A program made the translations under genes and the position numbers. The notes under the pieces are model-generated. The model had not been told where the DNA came from, made no database searches, and was given only the letters and a program-made list of their open reading frames with translations. A stretch of DNA of 64,000 bases, from positions 6,378,501-6,442,500 of the forward strand of contig NC_058496.1 in assembly GCF_020382885.2 (NCBI RefSeq). Direction: 5' to 3'. Numbering within the stretch: position 1 is the stretch's first letter; each line of letters opens with the position of its first letter. Origin of the DNA: Scatophagus argus (taxonomy: Eukaryota; Chordata; Actinopteri; Scatophagidae). This document shows, in pieces, positions 20,884-56,140 of the stretch.

Positions 20884-23800
20884 CCGAGCGGTAAGGCCAG
20901 GTCCACTATGGAGTGAGGAGCGTCAGTGGATGCGGGCTGTGAAAGATGCAACAGAAGATAAGCACTGCAGGCTAGGTATGCCCCAGTTATTCAGGCACAC
21001 AGTTTGTCCTCCTGTTTGTTTGCCTCTGCAGTCAAAAGGCACTCCTCCAGGTTTGCAAGGTCAGCTCAGTGTGGCGGTTAAAGTCATGAGTTTTGTTCCT
21101 CAGATTTCCAGCTTTGTGTATATGAGACTCAAACCTCAGTGATATGAACCTCACTGACAAATGGCACAGTGTAACTGGCGCAAATGACAACTCACATTGA
21201 TTGTTATATATTCCACCGCCCGAGTTTTAGGTTTTAAAAATAAGACTCTGCTGGCACAGAACTTTTCCACCTATGATTCATAATTACCATCAATTATCCT
21301 GAACTGATAACCAAGTGCTGCTTATCAGCTGCAACAACCAGCAATTCAACACAGACCCTCTCAGTCTCAGAGATATAACACTTTGCCCTTAAGTGTTTGT
21401 ACAATCTACCAAACCATGTGTACAGTGTGATCTCATCAACAGGATGTAACAATGATAAAGCCTACCAGGAGTCGGTTATTAAAGTCATTCACTCTAACCA
21501 TGCTGATTAATGATTGTGAACGCATAAATGAAAATACTGGAAAGTTCCACTCCTGTTTGTTTTTGCTCAGTCCTTCTAATTCTGAATGTTTGTGTGCGGA
21601 CGCACTCAGCATTTATGTATTGTGATCGTGCGATTTGTGACCTCATGTCAAAAAAAGGGCTTTAAGTTTACATGAATGCATTCAGTGACCTGAGACGCAA
21701 GAGATCCCAAATCAAGGAAAATATCTGTATTTTCTGTACAATGCCAGCAAAAACAAACCAGATCACTATTATTTCCTAAGCGATGCTCGATGAGGCTCGT
21801 TAGCACGTATTTCCAGAGTCCCGTAGTTTTACGCTGAGTGACTCCATCGGCTCGATCAAAGCAACGCAAGAGCCAATAGCAACATTTCCAGAGCTAAAGC
21901 GACCACATGTACGTTACCAGCCGTCTGTGACGATGTGTCTCTTGCATCTGTCCATGGTGGTGATTTGGCCTTTATAGATCTGTCTTAGTTGACGAGAGGA
22001 TGCCCCCTGACTGTCTGCAGTTGGCTGTGTTAGACTTTTACATGCAGGAGGCTTCCTCATGCCTGGGTGAAGTCGTCCATACTCTTCTACACACCTCGAG
22101 CACTTTCTGGACTCTCCTCCACAGAGACACACACACCAAAACCTCCAGTAGCAGCATCCTGGTGAACGGCACTAAGGACAGCATGGTGTCGTGACACGCT
22201 GCAGTAAATGTAAAGACAGGAACTGGGGAGGATTGGAGACAATATATTTAAGTTGTTCTGAGACCATGATAGTACATTCGTTTTGCACACCAAACATTAT
22301 ATGTATGTTCAAGATTGTCATCTGCTGTTGTACTTGATTGTAGGATGGACTTGTTAGCATGGTGCTCAGTGAAGATGGGTAGTATTGTAAATTGTACAGA
22401 ATATCAGATGAACTGCAAGTAACTTGTATCAGTCTAATGTGCACTGCAGGCAGTGAGCAGAATCGTACAGTATTACTGAGTAATACAAATACTGAACATA
22501 GACTTGACTTATCAGACTTGCATTTAGTTACTGTGCAGCTATAAAGTGTTGTCAAAATAACTGAATACTCATAGTGCTGACCTCCACTTAGATCTGTTAT
22601 ATACTGTAGTACAAATGCAAATTACAGGCAGTTCAAATGAACAGTTGACTAATTGTAAAACCGGATTACAGTGCAAAGAAACGTAGACACATGTTTATAT
22701 AAATGACATTATGAAAACTTCATCAAAAAAACAAAGACACCGTCATTATCAAAAAAGTAAATTCTGATTGCAGTATTTGCTTTTGCCGCATATGTTAAAG
22801 AAATGCTTGTTTTAATCCTGCACATGATTGGTTATACTTTTCCATACAGCTTTTGACTACACAGATATTTAGAGCCCGAACAAAGAGCTTAAAACGATTA
22901 AGTGGTATGAATCAATTCAGTGACAAAACCCATTTCTTGCTTGCATTAACTCCTGACCTAATAGCTACGCTGCATGAAATAGCTGCCAAAATAGATGAAG
23001 TTTAATCATTCTTTTAAAGTGTAAGATGTAGATTAATTGTGGTGCTCTAAGCAGTAGCTTTAAATTGTTCCTAATTACATTAACTTTTGTCTATTGCCAA
23101 TTAAACATAAGAACTGTCATATAGAATATCTTACATGATCAAATCTTTTGGCACATGTGGTCAGACATTAGAAAAAGGGATGGATATTTCAGAGGCTCTT
23201 TTATCCTAATTCTGAATTTCTAATTTATTAGATCACCTGACTAATAAATAATAATATCCAGTGTTCACATAAAATGCATTTCGTTGTCAGCAGGAGGGTC
23301 TCTGTTGTTATAATTTGCCTCGGTGGTGTAAATGATAAGGTTCATAGACATGCATTTCATTCCTCAGTGCATTGCATTTATCAGTGAATCTTCTGCTGAT
23401 GTTTTGCATCAACAACACCTCATGCCTTAATGTACAGTGTAGTGTGCGGTACTGAATGTAAAGTAGTGTTACTGTGGTTACTAGTTTGTTTGCTAAATGT
23501 TCAGTTACCATGGTGCTCTTTAGGTTGTGAGTGTATTTGTAAATGTACATAATCCATCATTTGGATGTTAAGCAATTGATCTTTGATTCGAGGAGTTCGA
23601 TGTTTGTGCTTTAGTTTGAACACTGTGTAGGATTTATGTTCTTTAACAGGCGTAAACACAAAGCTAATTACTGAGACTCTGACCATTAAGGCCACTCTAG
23701 ACTAGCATAATGACAAACCATCAATTTGTGACATTAATCATGAAATGAATGCAGGGATTTCAAATTTGTTTCATTATTTTAAAGTTGCTTATGCTAACAA

Positions 23801-24490
23801 GCTCCAGTTTTGGAGTCTGTATAATTAAAAAATGCTGAGACATGCAGCCACCGGAAGTTAAATTGTAACTCAAACATGTAAATAGTAATTGTGCGATGAC
23901 TTGCAATTCAAACTTGGCATAGCAATTGATACAAGCAATTGCATAGTTTAACATAGATACTGTTTTTTTGTACTATGCATACTGAAATGTCTGACTTTGA
24001 AACTACAAACTTGCACTGCTTTGTAGCACCAGGTTCTCTTCAAATTGCATTAGAGGGTATAGCAACGTCATTAGATAGTAGACAACATCAGGTAAAGAAG
24101 AAGAAGAAGATTAGATCATAAATTACTGAGAAGTTGTCTCTTGGGCCCTTTTCCATATGTTTGGGTGCTAATATCACCGCTGCAGAGAAGCACAAACCAA
24201 AGGGAGCTTTAGCAGCACCAGGAATATAATATATATGCTGCACAATCACTACTGCATAGTTTAAGAGGCCTTGTTCAGAAATGGTTGAAAAATTCAATTA
24301 AAAAAAAAAAGAAATCAAAAGAAAAAAACTTGAATGTTTTCTCAGTGTTCAAAGCCTAGATGACGTTTTCCTTGGTCATCAGGTATTTTTGTTCTCAAGA
24401 GCTGTTTTTATTGTTTGGGGAGCTGTAAATCTGAAATTCTGTAGCATGTGTTCTTGAAAATGTGTAAATAATATTTACTAAATAAAAAAG
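20884..24490 (+). other. Probable RHOBTB2 3' UTR
   Basis: No further coding exon is visible between the RHOBTB2 stop and the next gene. The sequence ends in a tight AATAAA poly(A) signal at about 24480-24485, within a 'gtaaataatatttac' context. Many short conserved-looking AU-rich segments fit a long 3'UTR. A donor-like GTAAGG occurs at 20891, so a 3'UTR intron is possible. ORFs inside (for example 20735-21142 plus and 22172-22555 minus) are frames across the last exon or UTR, not genes. A GAA triplet run lies near 24097-24109. Confidence 0.55.
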
Positions 24491-24691
24491 CAGCAACAAC
24501 ACACAGGAGCATCCTGTTCCGCTTTGGTGTGGCGCCGGTCTGTTTGTTTTTGTCCTGTCACATGAAACTTGTGCAGCGTCACAGGACAGCAGGATCCTGC
24601 ACTGCGCAGAGGCGGCAGCAGCCACAGCAGAAGCGACAGCCGCCACCTGAAGAAACCCTGCGACCCAGCACAAGTGGACAACTTCATAAAG

Positions 24692-46440
<21,749 letters not shown>

Positions 46441-47797
46441 TGAAGTGGATTTTTTTTTCTCAAAAATTGTGCATTTTCATAATCTCAGGGTCTCATTTGG
46501 CATGTCTTGTGTTTACATCTGCACTGGGGCCGATCGCAAGGCTGAGAAATTATGAATGGTTTTTAAGTCTAACTTGGTGAAAAAAAGGATGCCAAGTTCA
46601 AAAAATGTTAATTTTTCATATCATGTATCTTGTGCAGTAAATGCCTGTGACAAAAGTGTGGGAGTAAGTCTTTCTAAATGGCTGTGAAAGTTTGCAAGGC
46701 CCTGTCAGCAGCAATTTCCCTCTGCTGCAGAGAGCCTGGGACGTGTCAATGCAGGCGTGTGAGACTGAGATTGAGGAGAGCAGCATGCGAGGCGCACACT
46801 CTTTCTCCCATAGAGCTCCAGTCCCTCAGCTCCCCCTCCAGTGGAGAGATCTTGGCAGAGTGTCCTCCCTTCATCTGTTCCCCCAGGCAGAGCAGCTCCC
46901 CCAATGATCCACACTTCTCCATATTTTACACCCCCGAAATGGGCACCGCTCCGATCCCCTTATTTCTCTTCATATTTCACTCCTTTTTATCCATTCGTTT
47001 GTGTGTTTTCACAGTCTTGCATTCTAACGCCAAATGCGTGTTGAGTTGTTGATTGCCTCAAATATTTGGAGGTTTGCAGACATTTTATAATCCCGCGGGA
47101 ACCGGGAGATCAACCCAGTAGATTAAGACTAGTGGTCTGAAAAACAACCACACAAAGACGCTTCAGCAATGTATCATTGCTGCTGTTTCATGTTATAAGG
47201 CATAGTTGTGCAGTAAAGCAAATGCCACATTCATTTAAAGATTCAAATGTGATGTATCTGGGATATATATTTTAGTAAACCTTTCAGTGGGTATAAATTC
47301 AGAATTCTGTGATCAGCTCGTCTGCGCTGCGCTTTAGAGATGATTTATGCAACCACACTCCTGCTTCCCTGTAAAAATGTTTACCTCATATCACTCACAT
47401 GCATCTGTGATATACAAAAAAAAAAAAATAATAATTTCCACTTTATAAAATTACATTAGGCATCACCTTTGCTTTTATTTTTAAGCTCATAAAGTCTGTC
47501 TGGCCGTGTGACCAGCTGTGAATAAACAAATGTCTTTCAAGTGCTCAGACAAACCACATTCTCTCTAGCAATTCAATTTCCTGTCACTTGTGTGGGTGTT
47601 GACCTGCGTTGCCCATGTAGGGATTGGCCAATGTGAGGTGATGTTTTTCGGATTGTGACTGGTGGTTGGTCAGAAGGGTTAATGAGCCTTTTGAGTGATG
47701 CCAACCCGTAGTGGGAGGTGTTTAATTGACCAGTGTGGCTAGGTGGCATCACACAACCTCAGTTTTGTTTTTTGAAGTGTCGATGTGCATGTGTTGG

Positions 47798-47853
47798 TTT
47801 TTTGTTTTTTTTTTTGTTTTTTTTCATTTTTGTTTTTTGGGGTTTTTTTTTTT
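47798..47853. repeat. T-rich low-complexity tract
   Basis: Long poly(T) runs interrupted by single G or C bases. The 104-codon plus ORF that begins here (47785-48099) starts with a Phe-rich stretch created by this tract and is not a credible gene. Confidence 0.9.
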
Positions 47854-50448
47854 CAGTGCAGTTGTGATTTTGACGGAAATGTAGTCCAATTTATGAATAA
47901 TGTATATAAATTTTATATACGTCAGCCAGAAATAATTGATAAATTATTGAGAAGTGCGTCATTTATTCTGTGTAATTTAGTTTCATCTGTATATAAGTTA
48001 AAGTACTATTCAATAGCAGGTTTGACATTTAAATTGCTCTTTCTGGCAATGTTTGTGATGGTAGATTGTTTTGTAAAGCAAAGTAGTTTCTTTCAGTGAA
48101 GTCAGAGGTCATGCCTTCAAATGTCAAATGGATCAGTGTTTTGATCCTCACTCGTAAAACAGTACGAGCCGCAGTAGCCATATTCCTTCATATATATTCA
48201 TTAGTCCAAGGTCATGCAGAGCTGCCCTAGTTTGTTGATGTTTCCATAATTAGTGTGTATTCTTTATCCATAGCCACAGCTGTGAAGGTAACAGATTTCC
48301 TTAATTCAGCCGAGAGTGAAGTGAGGTCAGGCTGGACTGAGCAACAGGGCACCATAGATTTACACTGATTCTCCAGGTGAGGTCTCATTAGAGAAGCGAT
48401 GGTAATAGAACAAGGACATACTGGACTACCCTGCGTATTACAGACTCATCATTCACCTTGCTTTGAGCTGCATTATGTAGCTAGCACTTCACTTGTCAAA
48501 ACACATGCTGAGGACCTCCTCACTATGTGTCAGCAACGCCAAAACTCTCTTGAACCACAGAGAGAGGTTTGAGAGCCTGATATTTGTAGCCACGTACTCT
48601 ACAAAGCATGCAGTATTCATCCACAACTAGCCTTATGTGAAGCAAAATTTAGCATTAGCTTTAGCGTTTGATATATTGAAGATGTTATGGTCTACGGTCT
48701 GACAAATCTGTCCTTCAAAGGCAAGGAAGACAAAGTTTAAAAAGAGACATTCAAGTTCTAGGGCTGTAAAAGAGATGATGCCTTCATTTTATGTATTGAC
48801 TGGTTACCTAGCAACAAAAAAATCATTGACATTGACCATAGACCAAAAAAACTGTTAAAGATGAAGTGAAAAATGCCTTTTTAACCCTTTTGTATCACAT
48901 CCTGTTGTGTGCCCCTTTATGCCAAACAATTTAAAAAACAATTTCTTTGCATTTTTATATCAAAATCCATGTTTTCTCCCTGCAAAATAAAATAGGACGT
49001 GTGCTGAACCAACCAGTTTCAACCAGTAATAAAATGACATCCACCCATTAATCACCATCGCCTGCCCAGATGTAAGATTCATTAGTTAGCTAACTTGCAA
49101 CAGCACCTCATGGAGTTCGATTACGCCTGCGTGCTTCGGTAACTGAAGAAGGTTGAAGGTGTTGAAGGAGGCACGTAGTCCTCTACAATTGATGTCAGGA
49201 TAGCAACCAGCTTGGAATCACTGTGACATTCTCCATGTTTATTATGACGCTCCCACATGTCATTGTTCAGAGTTCCAATGTGATGTCCCACCTGCCCTGT
49301 TTGACTCAGAGATACAGCACTATACAGCAGCTGGACTCTCTGGACACAAGCTGTTTCATGTAGGCTTTAAGATGGCAGTTGCTGCTAAGCTTGGGTAGTT
49401 ACCGTAGCTGGACAGTTTTAGCTGGTTTTGGCTGTATTGACTTGTCTGTTTATCTTAACTGTCTTTTGACTTTAAAAGCTTCTACCTTGCTGTAATAACT
49501 AACTTACTAGATGTGAAATTTAGCTCATCCACATAGACATCAACACACATTTCTAAATATAAGTAACCGGACAGCTTGGGGTGCAAGACAGTCCTATTTT
49601 AATGTTTATGTCAAGTGTCAAATCTTTTATTTAACTGGCTGTTTATCATTTATCTTGTCATTACTTTTGACTGTTCTGAGAACAGTTTACTCAAGCAGTC
49701 AAGTTTAAGCTTTGTAGCTCTCGTTTTCTCCCACCAGCTGTCCAGTTTATTTTAAGGACTCGCATTATTAGATGCTGTATGTGCATTTTCATCGCAACTG
49801 CCCATTTTCAATGACCCCCCGAGCTACAGAAAACTGTAATTTAAAATCTTCTGCAACACACACACTGTGTTTTACATCAATTATGGACAATTACCAAAAT
49901 AACCATCAACAGATTGTTGTCTAGCTCTCAAAGTCGAATTCCAGATTGTGAGCCTCTCCCTCCTTCTCTCTGCTCTCCCAGAGTCTAAATCAATGCAGAT
50001 GTTCCGGTATGGTCTCGGAGCGATAATTACTGTAACAAGCAAATCATTAGTATGTGAATAGAGGCAGCTTATATAAATACAGCACTGGGTGTTACTTTTA
50101 CTTGTTAATACTTATTCTCTCATTATAGTTTCGGCAGTTTGTGAGTCAACATGATGCAATATGAACTTGTAAAAGAGTGCTACAGTTAAAGCTCTTTCCT
50201 GCTCTGAGAAAAGCCAAGGTGTTCATTATCGCTGTAAAATCCCATTTAAACAGCAAAATATACCCTTAGGTTTATGGATTTTTACTTACTGATTTATAAT
50301 GTGTGAAGTTTCTCTGCTGAGGGTTTGTCTCCATGAAAGGTGCTCTGTGTCTGAAATACTTAACTTTTTCTGTACTATTCTACTATCTCTGCTGTGCAGA
50401 GAAAGATAAGTATTGCATTTTCTTGACCTAAAAATGATATTTTTTGTT

Positions 50449-50550
50449 AAGATAAGATAATAAAATAAGATAATCCTTTATTAGTCCCATAACTGGGAAA
50501 TTACAACACAGTGATTCAGTGATTCTTTAGAAAAAGAAAAAAAAATCAGT
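50449..50550 (+). repeat. SINE/LINE-type 3' tail, copy 1
   Basis: 'aagataagataataaaataagataatc' style repeats lead into 'ctttattagtcccataactgggaaatt'. This matches the common teleost retroposon tail that reads TTTATTGATCCC(N)GGGGAAATT. Only the tail region is recognisable; no reverse transcriptase remains are seen nearby. Confidence 0.65.
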
Positions 50551-53262
50551 TGTGCAAATATATGTATTGTATATATTCCCAAGAAGCAAAAGCATTAAGT
50601 CTGTCATCACTGTAGTCATTTTACTGGATTGATAGTATTTTTCTTATCAACAAGCTACATGAGATTCATGACCCATCAAGATCTCTTCCGGCTCTGGCGT
50701 CCTATTCAGTCAATTTAGTTCTTCGTTTCCAGATTCTCGTCAGTAAGGATTGGAAGCCATCATATGTTTGTTAACTTCCTGTCCCTGGCTAAATGAAGGT
50801 TGGACGGTTTGGCACACGGCGTCCTGTGCTCATTATTATGGTACATGAGGGATATGAATGCTTTAACATCCATCTCTGTTGTAGCAGCTCCCAAAGGCAG
50901 GCAGAGCCTGTGTTCTGCTGCTGATCAGGCAAATACAAACAGTGAAGTATTGTGACTGTATCAGACCAGCTGGCTTTGTGTTTGTGAATTCTGCGGCCTG
51001 CAGAGATCGTCTGCTCCACACCTCAAAATGTCCTTTAACTGCAAACTATTAGGCGTGTAAGTCCTTACTGCATTTCATTGAAAAAGGATAACACTGGTGT
51101 TACTTTGTGTCTTTGTTATTTTCAGTCATTCACATCTACAGTCAAAAAAATTTTTGATGTGGTATTGTTACAGTGGCTTTGTTTAATGAATAAAAACCAT
51201 GTGCCAACATCACAGCTGTACAATACAACAATGTGAACAACAGTAGTTCATGTCACAGAGGAGTAACTTTATCAGGCTGTGGTTACGCAGATGCACTTTC
51301 AAGCAGGATGAATAGTTTGGTTCCTATAAAACGATAATGTAACATGATGTTTATCCTCCAACACTCCCTCTTTGTCTTGTCTTAGAAACATTTCTGCATA
51401 CACACTGAGTGACTGGAGTGTAAAGTATGTCTTAATCTTGTTAAGTTACAGTTGATGTCAAGTTCTGCAGAAACAGTCTCACTCACCAGTCATTAGTGTC
51501 TGAGCAGCAGCAAATGATAGCACCGAGTGTTGAAATTGCATTCTTAACCTCTGCAATAGCCTTTGAGTTTGTTTTAGCAAAATACCTATCCAATATTGCA
51601 AATAAACATACATAATTGCATTGTTCTTTATCCTGCAATTATCCCTACTGTGGCATGTTATGATTTTAAGCGTTTATTTTTGACAGACAGCTGCCCCCAT
51701 ATGGAAGCCAAAAACAATTTCCCAAAGGCCAGTCGAACCATAGCTAGCTTCATTGTGAGAACAAAGAACCATTGGTATTATTCATAATTAAACTCTTATT
51801 GTGTACTCTGCTGAATATTTCCATTCTTCTGCCTCTCTCCTGCTCACTCTCGTTTCCCCTCTCGGTACTTTGCACCTCGTGCTGGGAACATCTGTCTGGC
51901 GTCAGAGTGGAGCCTGGCTGTGCAGATTGGAGCAGGTAGAGGAGCACATTGTAGCCCAGCTAATGATGAGAGTGTCTGCCCTCTCTCTTGGAGGAGACGC
52001 AAGCTGCTGCTTCACGCTCGCTCACTCCACTCATACGCCCAGGGAAACAGATTTCCAAACATATGCAGTATGTTTTTAATCCAGTTGAGCACTTCATTTC
52101 CCAGCAAACACAAATAACCTTACGGGACATCCATATCTTATGACAAGGGGGTGGGCGCAAAGGAATTGAACAATTTTCCTTTTTAATGTGATTTTTTTTT
52201 TTTTCCCTCCAAAGTTGCTAAACATGCTCGTAACCCAGGTTAACAGTTTGCTTGTTTATGGTTTCACAAACTTTTACACAGAAGTGCCTCCTGGCTCAAA
52301 GTCATATGAAGCAACTTTATCCAATCTTAACTCCACTCGGTGCACCTGTTGTCATCCTTTGTTTAAACTTAAACTGATAGCATAAACACATGTTCTTTGT
52401 GTGACGAACAGATTGTAGCTGATAATATTCTGTATGTAAGAAGTAAGAAAGCTAAGTACCTGTTTACTATACGTGATTGGGAGTTATTTAAAGAAATGTT
52501 TAACAGTTGTTTGAGAAGGAAGTGAGAAAACTGTTTTGCATTTTGTGTCGCTGCATTTTGTATTGCAGCTTGAATTAGTTTAGAGCCTGATAAAGTTTAC
52601 ATGCAGGTCATTCATCTTTTTCATAGTTATTCCGAAATCTCCCTTGGTGCAATTCAACAATAGCCCTAAACATGAAGGCCCAGCTGGAGGTGCTTAACAT
52701 TTAGAGCAGTGTTCATCCTGCTGTCAGCTACAGCCAGACAAATGTCAGAGGTGGAACTGCATGGAGTTCAGCTTTTGGAAGTCATTCCCTCACTGAACCT
52801 CATCACACTCTCCTCGCAGCCTCTCAGCCAGATTGGGATGTTAGTGTTTGTTAGTTTGGCTTTTTTAGCTTCAGCTTTTTTTCTTTTTTGGGGGGTGGGG
52901 GGTAGCCTTTCCTAAAGACAGTTTTAATTTGCGTTAGGGGGGGGGTGTGCTGTCTGCACACATGTGTGATAGAGTTTTAAAAAGGCTATTAGAGCAGGAC
53001 GCAGTGACTTGTGGGTCCTGCCCACTTCATACCTGTCACTGTGGCTGTGTCCCTATCGCTCTGCTACATCTGGAACCCACCCCCCTCGTTCTTGTGTACA
53101 AACGGCCTTGTAAAAATACTATTGATTTTATCTTACTTGCAGCTTATTAACAAACAGGTTCTTCTTCAGTGTGGGCTGCTGCTCTCACTGTTCTCCGCCA
53201 CCTAAAGGGAGAATTACATAAGAATCCTCCGCTCAATTGTCAGCTCCATCCCCCGTCCATAT

Positions 53263-53312
53263 ACAACAAACACACACGCACACATACACATAAACACACA
53301 TGGACACACACA
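53263..53312. repeat. Interrupted CA-rich microsatellite
   Basis: Short CA runs separated by single substitutions, within the last intron of the visible PEBP4 gene. Confidence 0.8.
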
Positions 53313-55907
53313 GCGCTGTAGCTGATAACCTACTAAGCCTCTTGCCATCTCTATAACAACTGACCTCCCTGCTTTGGTTGCCGTGGTGAGATGATTGAGG
53401 AGATTTCACTGCATGAAGAACGTGAGCTGTTATGGTTTCTTATCGGAAGCTGTGAATGCTGTTTGGGCAGCGAGGAAATAATCACCCATAAATTATACTT
53501 TTCACGAATTGCCTAACAGTTTCTTTGTCTTTTTCACGCATAGACAGAAATTCATGTAACTTTTCTTATTATTTAAGGACATAGGCCTTGCTACATGAAT
53601 GAATGTTCACCCTGCACACTGTCCTGGATATATCACGATTACTTTCCAAGAAAACAAGGACAACCTGGAAAGCCCTTTTTGATCCAGTCTGTCACACTAT
53701 AGCCTAGCAGAGGAAAAAAGGGAACAGATTGGACCTTCTCCATGCAAATGCAGTTTAAAACCAGTGGCTCTGCACACATAAAGACGCTTCTTTTAATATG
53801 TGCCCCCTTTCTTCACACCCACGACCATTGTGTATAAAATCCTGTTTTTCCTGAAAAGATTTCTAGTCGCAGCCGCAGACAATGTTCCCCCACACAAGCT
53901 GTCGTCTTTGTCATACCCCCCCTTCCCCCCCACACCCCTCCCCTCCACTTCAGTCAGTAAAGCAGGATCTCTGGCAGTCGGCCCTGCATGCGAATTCATG
54001 TGTTTCAGGGTGCAGGTGGGGGGCTTGCTTGAGTCTACCTACCTGTTCCCCTGTAAACTGGTCAATTTTGACAGACATGGACCGGGGGGGGGGGCAGGCA
54101 TGGAAACCAGAAGGAGGGAGAGAGGGGCGGGTAAATGAACAAATGTCAGGGTTAGTGGGGGGTTGCTGAGGCCGTGGCTGTGGAAAATGCTTCCTCTCAG
54201 GGGTGTCTTCTGATAGGGTACGGTGAAGGGGAGTGAGGCATGCTGATAAAAACAACTCACTAACAATTATGTTCACCTAAAATAGCCCTTACTTAAGTAT
54301 ATAGCATGCTTGCCAGTTAATTGTACACAAAAACAAAGACTTCACAAAAGACCTCCTGCAGCCAATGTATTTTCTTGTATTTTGGCATGATAATTAAGTG
54401 TGACAGCTATGAATGCAAAGTTGGCAGATATTGTAGTGGCCTGTCTAACTCTACATACTGATTATGATTGTTTGTATTCCAAAAGTTATATTGAACTATA
54501 AAATTAGAGAATCACAGTATAATGCACAGAGCCATATTCTATAATTGTTACCAAAGCTTTGTGATGGAGATTTGTCAGTTCTTATAGATAGAAATTGTAA
54601 AACAGTTTTGCTCTGCTTTTTTGAATATTAAACTGTTCCTATTTTTGTGAGTATTTTTGAGTGCTTGACAATTACGAAAATTGTCCATTCTGTGCAGATT
54701 ACAGCCCGTGTCTGTTCCTTACCAAGCAGCTGTCTGCATGGTATTTAATAACAGCGTTTTTAATACCCTAAGAAGATAATGCTTTTCATAACGGCAAGCG
54801 AAAGCCACCATCGATACAATGCGTTCAGTGGAAGAAGCCAACGTTTATCCGTGTTACACTTGAATAATTTGTGTACCATTGCTGCATTTCCTTTGAATTG
54901 TTCTCTGGATTTGTTCAACTTATTCTTATTGATATGCTGTAGGACTAACAACCATAAAATCTACTAAGACCTCTGATCTGTACTATTGACCATTATCATA
55001 GCCAAGAGGTTTGTTACAATGTGGTATTTTTATGCTACAGTTGGTGAGAAACCTGTTTACATTCCAGGGTGCTGTATAGTTCACTTCTCTCCGCAGCTCA
55101 GTCGTATTCCAAAGCACTGTATAGATTTCTTTCAGCTGATGAAATTAAAAAGACAGCAGTGTGTGTGTGGTGTGCCTTCCAGCAACACGATTTGCCTGTG
55201 AGTTCACGATACGGGTTGAGAGGGGAGTTCCTTTGGGGGGGATTAAATAGCTCCCTCTCTTCCTTCCCTCCTCCCCTGCCCTCCATACTTGCAGAACACA
55301 AACAGCTTGCAGGGCTGTACAGTACTTGTACAACATGTTTGCCACAGTGCTGCTCACAGGTAACAATAAGCCAAGGTCAAAGGTTAAGAGGGATTGTGGA
55401 GCTCGGATTCTTGTGTGTTCCTCTGGCAAACATTGTGCGCACAGGCACAGGGAACAGTGCCCATAGTATCGCTGGGAGACAGAGAGAGCTTGGCAGAGAG
55501 GGGGGTATCAAGACAAACAAGACTATGTCGGGCTGGTCTGTAAGGTTAGGGCGGTCTTAGTGCTCTTAGACTAGTCTAATGCAAGATAAGAGTTGTCTTT
55601 CAGTTGTAACAATCACACCTGCTGACAACCTGAGCCTGCCCTCGCTGGGAAGTGACAGCATAGGTGGATTGTTCAAACCACTTAAATTGGTGTGTCTCAG
55701 TGTTTCACCAGGGTTCTTGTAAACTGGATGTCAGACAGTGTAAATAGGTGCAGGTGTCTTTTAATCGTGAAAGGTTTATCCACAGAGATTTTTTCTTCAT
55801 TGGAGATATTTCTTATACGAAATTATAATTAAGTATTATTAGTGTCACAGTAATTGTCAAAAGTGATTTATTGTGCCCTCTTGCTGGGTTGTATTGTTAT
55901 ATTGAAT

Positions 55908-56140
55908 AGAGCTGCAATGATGAGTTGATTGATGGGAAAACTAAATGCCAACTACATTGACGATCAATTAATCATCACTTTTCAAGCGAAAACGTTAAAC
56001 ATTTACTGGTTCCAGCTTCTGAAATGTAGGAATTTGCTGATTTTCTAGTCATTTATGATAGCAAGTAAATTACTTTAAATGCACTACTGGAGTAAATGTA
56101 CTCAGTTACATTACATAACTACCTTTTCCACCTCTTAAAC
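55908..56140 (+). repeat. Two adjoining teleost dispersed repeats
   Basis: 55908-56075 matches a very common teleost repeat. It begins 'gagctgcaatgatgagttgattgatg', continues 'actacattgacgatcaatta', and has the words 'ctggttccagcttctgaaatg' and 'aatttgctgattttct'. It is followed directly by 56077-56140 ('actactggagtaaatgtactcagtta' to 'ccttttccacctct'), a second common teleost repeat. Both are non-coding and moderately diverged. Confidence 0.7.

Noticed and set aside
54800..54830. HHRYN translation as the missing PEBP4 HRYQ exon
   Set aside because: Flanking residues do not match the proline-rich block before HRYQ or the following FFVYLQ region, and no suitable acceptor frames it.
55069..55560. 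163-codon plus-strand ORF, the longest non-exonic frame
   Set aside because: Low similarity to any family I know, overlaps opposite-strand ORFs, and includes pyrimidine-rich low-complexity DNA.
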